Shown here in pieces: positions 62,786 through 64,000 of a stretch of DNA of 64,000 nt. The translations under genes were made by a program, and so were the position numbers. The DNA lies in the NCBI GenBank assembly GCA_028023455.1, contig JAQFVV010012499.1:2924584-2988583 (forward strand), given 5' to 3'. Each line of letters begins with the position of its first letter. The first letter of the stretch is position 1. The notes under the pieces were generated by a model that saw nothing but the letters and a program-made list of their open reading frames with translations, was not told where the DNA came from and searched no databases. This DNA is from Epiperipatus broadwayi (lineage: Eukaryota > Onychophora > Udeonychophora > Euonychophora > Peripatidae).

Positions 62786-63215
62786 TTATAATCTAAAGCT
62801 GAGTGCACTTTCAGTGAAATTCACCATAATCAAAGTTCTCTTAAATTAATTGTTGCTGCTGCTTTATTTGTACTATAATGTAATTATGTATGCATTTTTA
62901 TTTAAATCAGTCCTTTTAAATATTCTGCTTCCTTAAATAATTGAAAACTATTTGCTCTTTTGATTATTACATTTCTATGGTTGATGATAAAGCATGTCTC
63001 CTTGATCTTTCTTTTATTACCAATCATAGAAATGTAATAAACAAAAGAGAAAACAGTATCCAATTATCTAATCAATAAAATATTTAAATAAACTAATTTA
63101 AATAAAAATGCATGCATAATTACATTAAAATACAAATAAAACAACAACAATAATTAATTTATAAGAGCTATGATTATGGTCAACTTCACCAAAAGTGCAT
63201 TCAGCTTTAGATTAT
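62786..63215. mobile_element. 430 bp palindromic (foldback) element
   Basis: The arm at 62786-62992 (TTATAATCTAAAGCTGAGTG) is the inverse of 63017-63215 (ending GCTTTAGATTATAA), with scattered differences and a spacer of about 25 bp. Both arms contain GTAATTATGTATGCATTTTT-like sequence. No coding capacity and no relation to families F or M was seen. Confidence 0.85.
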
Positions 63216-64000
63216 AAAAAAAAAAAACCACTTCATCCATGCAAATGAATAAATGTATGCAAATTTAAATTACAAATATAAATGAAGTAAAAAAAATCAA
63301 CATTATATTTTTAGAGCTGTAATCATATCATATCCATCTCTCTCAAAATTTCTTTCATATTAGTGAATATTTGACCATAATTATTTTTTATTATACTCTG
63401 TTTTTCATAACTATTTTCTATTAAGATTTCTTGTCATCCTGTATATTTATCTAGATTTATTTCTCTGAATTTATATGCATTATAACTTTTTCCTTGCATC
63501 ATATATTAGTAAGACAGTTTTATTTAAATTTTAAAAAATAAACCTTTAGTGGTCGATGGCTTTAATTATTCTGTTTCAATAAAATCTAGAACATCTATTT
63601 CTTTTGCTAATTCACTTACTCATAATAATAGTAATAAACACACATACAATTATTGCATATGTGTATTTTAAATGTATCAATTTTAAAAAATTTCATTAAT
63701 ATTTAATTATAATTTTACAAACATTATTATGGTAATTTCTTAAAAGAAAATTAATATAACTGTGGATGGGAGTAGTTATCAATGAAAAAATTCTATTAAT
63801 AAATAAAAACACGGGAATATAATAATAAAAAAGAATAGACAGAAAAAAGATTATGCTTATGAGGTTTTAAATATTATTAAAATATTAAATAAAAACAAAA
63901 ATTAAAAATAATGATAATCAACCAAGAGAGTACTCAAAATATCAATAAAGTTTAGGCGATTCACATTTCATCGAATACATAAATGCTTGCAAGGATTGCA
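63216..64000. other. Unassigned A+T-rich DNA
   Basis: No gene or repeat recognised to the end of the window. Confidence 0.45.

Overview
This is a very A+T-rich stretch of animal genomic DNA (roughly three quarters A+T by eye, not computed). I find no intact protein-coding gene, no functional tRNA or rRNA gene and no bacterial-type operon structure. The longest open frames are about 120 codons and are either low-complexity or broken pieces of transposable elements. The organism is most likely a metazoan invertebrate. The evidence is hAT, Merlin, Gypsy and RTE-like remnants, a tRNA-derived SINE with a poly-A tail, very long GATA/GGTA microsatellites, and repeat units carrying hammerhead ribozymes. 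The mixture fits a mollusc such as a cephalopod, but the sequence alone does not prove that.

Layout from left to right. 0-4 kb: a 0.5 kb foldback element, a 1.7 kb dispersed element on the minus strand (family P) and a 170 bp palindromic MITE. 7.2-7.9 kb: a 645 bp tetranucleotide array. 8.2-8.9 kb: a decayed LINE endonuclease domain on the minus strand. 11.1-12.0 kb: a 950 bp palindrome with a hammerhead ribozyme in each arm; the right-arm copy looks intact. 14.5-17.1 kb: a nearly complete but dead hAT transposon. 19.06-19.95 kb: about 2.3 tandem units of 409 and 353 bp, punctuated by three decayed hammerheads. 21 and 27.8 kb: two copies of one small MITE family. 22.3-24.3 kb: a second copy of family P, on the plus strand. 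25.9-27.0 kb: a Gypsy RNase H and integrase remnant, followed by a SINE with a long target-site duplication. 30.7-32.4 kb: a Merlin (ISXO2-like) transposon remnant. 32.6-37.1 and 41.8-46.8 kb: two diverged copies of an unrecognised 4.5-5.0 kb element. 37.3-38.4 kb: a TIR element. 39.7-40.0 kb: a C/CT-rich tract. 47.15-52.5 kb: a degenerate Gypsy element with both LTRs, holding a palindromic insertion that carries a further hammerhead candidate; a related solo LTR lies at 56.9-57.4 kb. 55.5-56.7 kb: a Tigger-like TIR element. 57.9-58.9 kb: a dead copy of a repetitive uncharacterised protein family. 59.8-60.9 kb: a decayed LINE reverse transcriptase. 62.8-63.2 kb: another palindrome.

Nothing here works together as a pathway; the window reads as a graveyard of nested mobile elements. 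The most notable signal is the set of hammerhead self-cleaving ribozyme motifs. Two repeat families (11 kb palindrome, 19 kb tandem array) share one secondary-structure design: short helix III with a two-base loop, 5-bp helix II, and helix I interrupted by a 5'-side bulge. This resembles the retrozymes and Penelope-associated ribozymes described in animals. In the 11 kb family the ribozyme sits next to a tRNA-like B box, and two units lie head to head. Protein-family calls rest on motif recognition by eye, without alignments.
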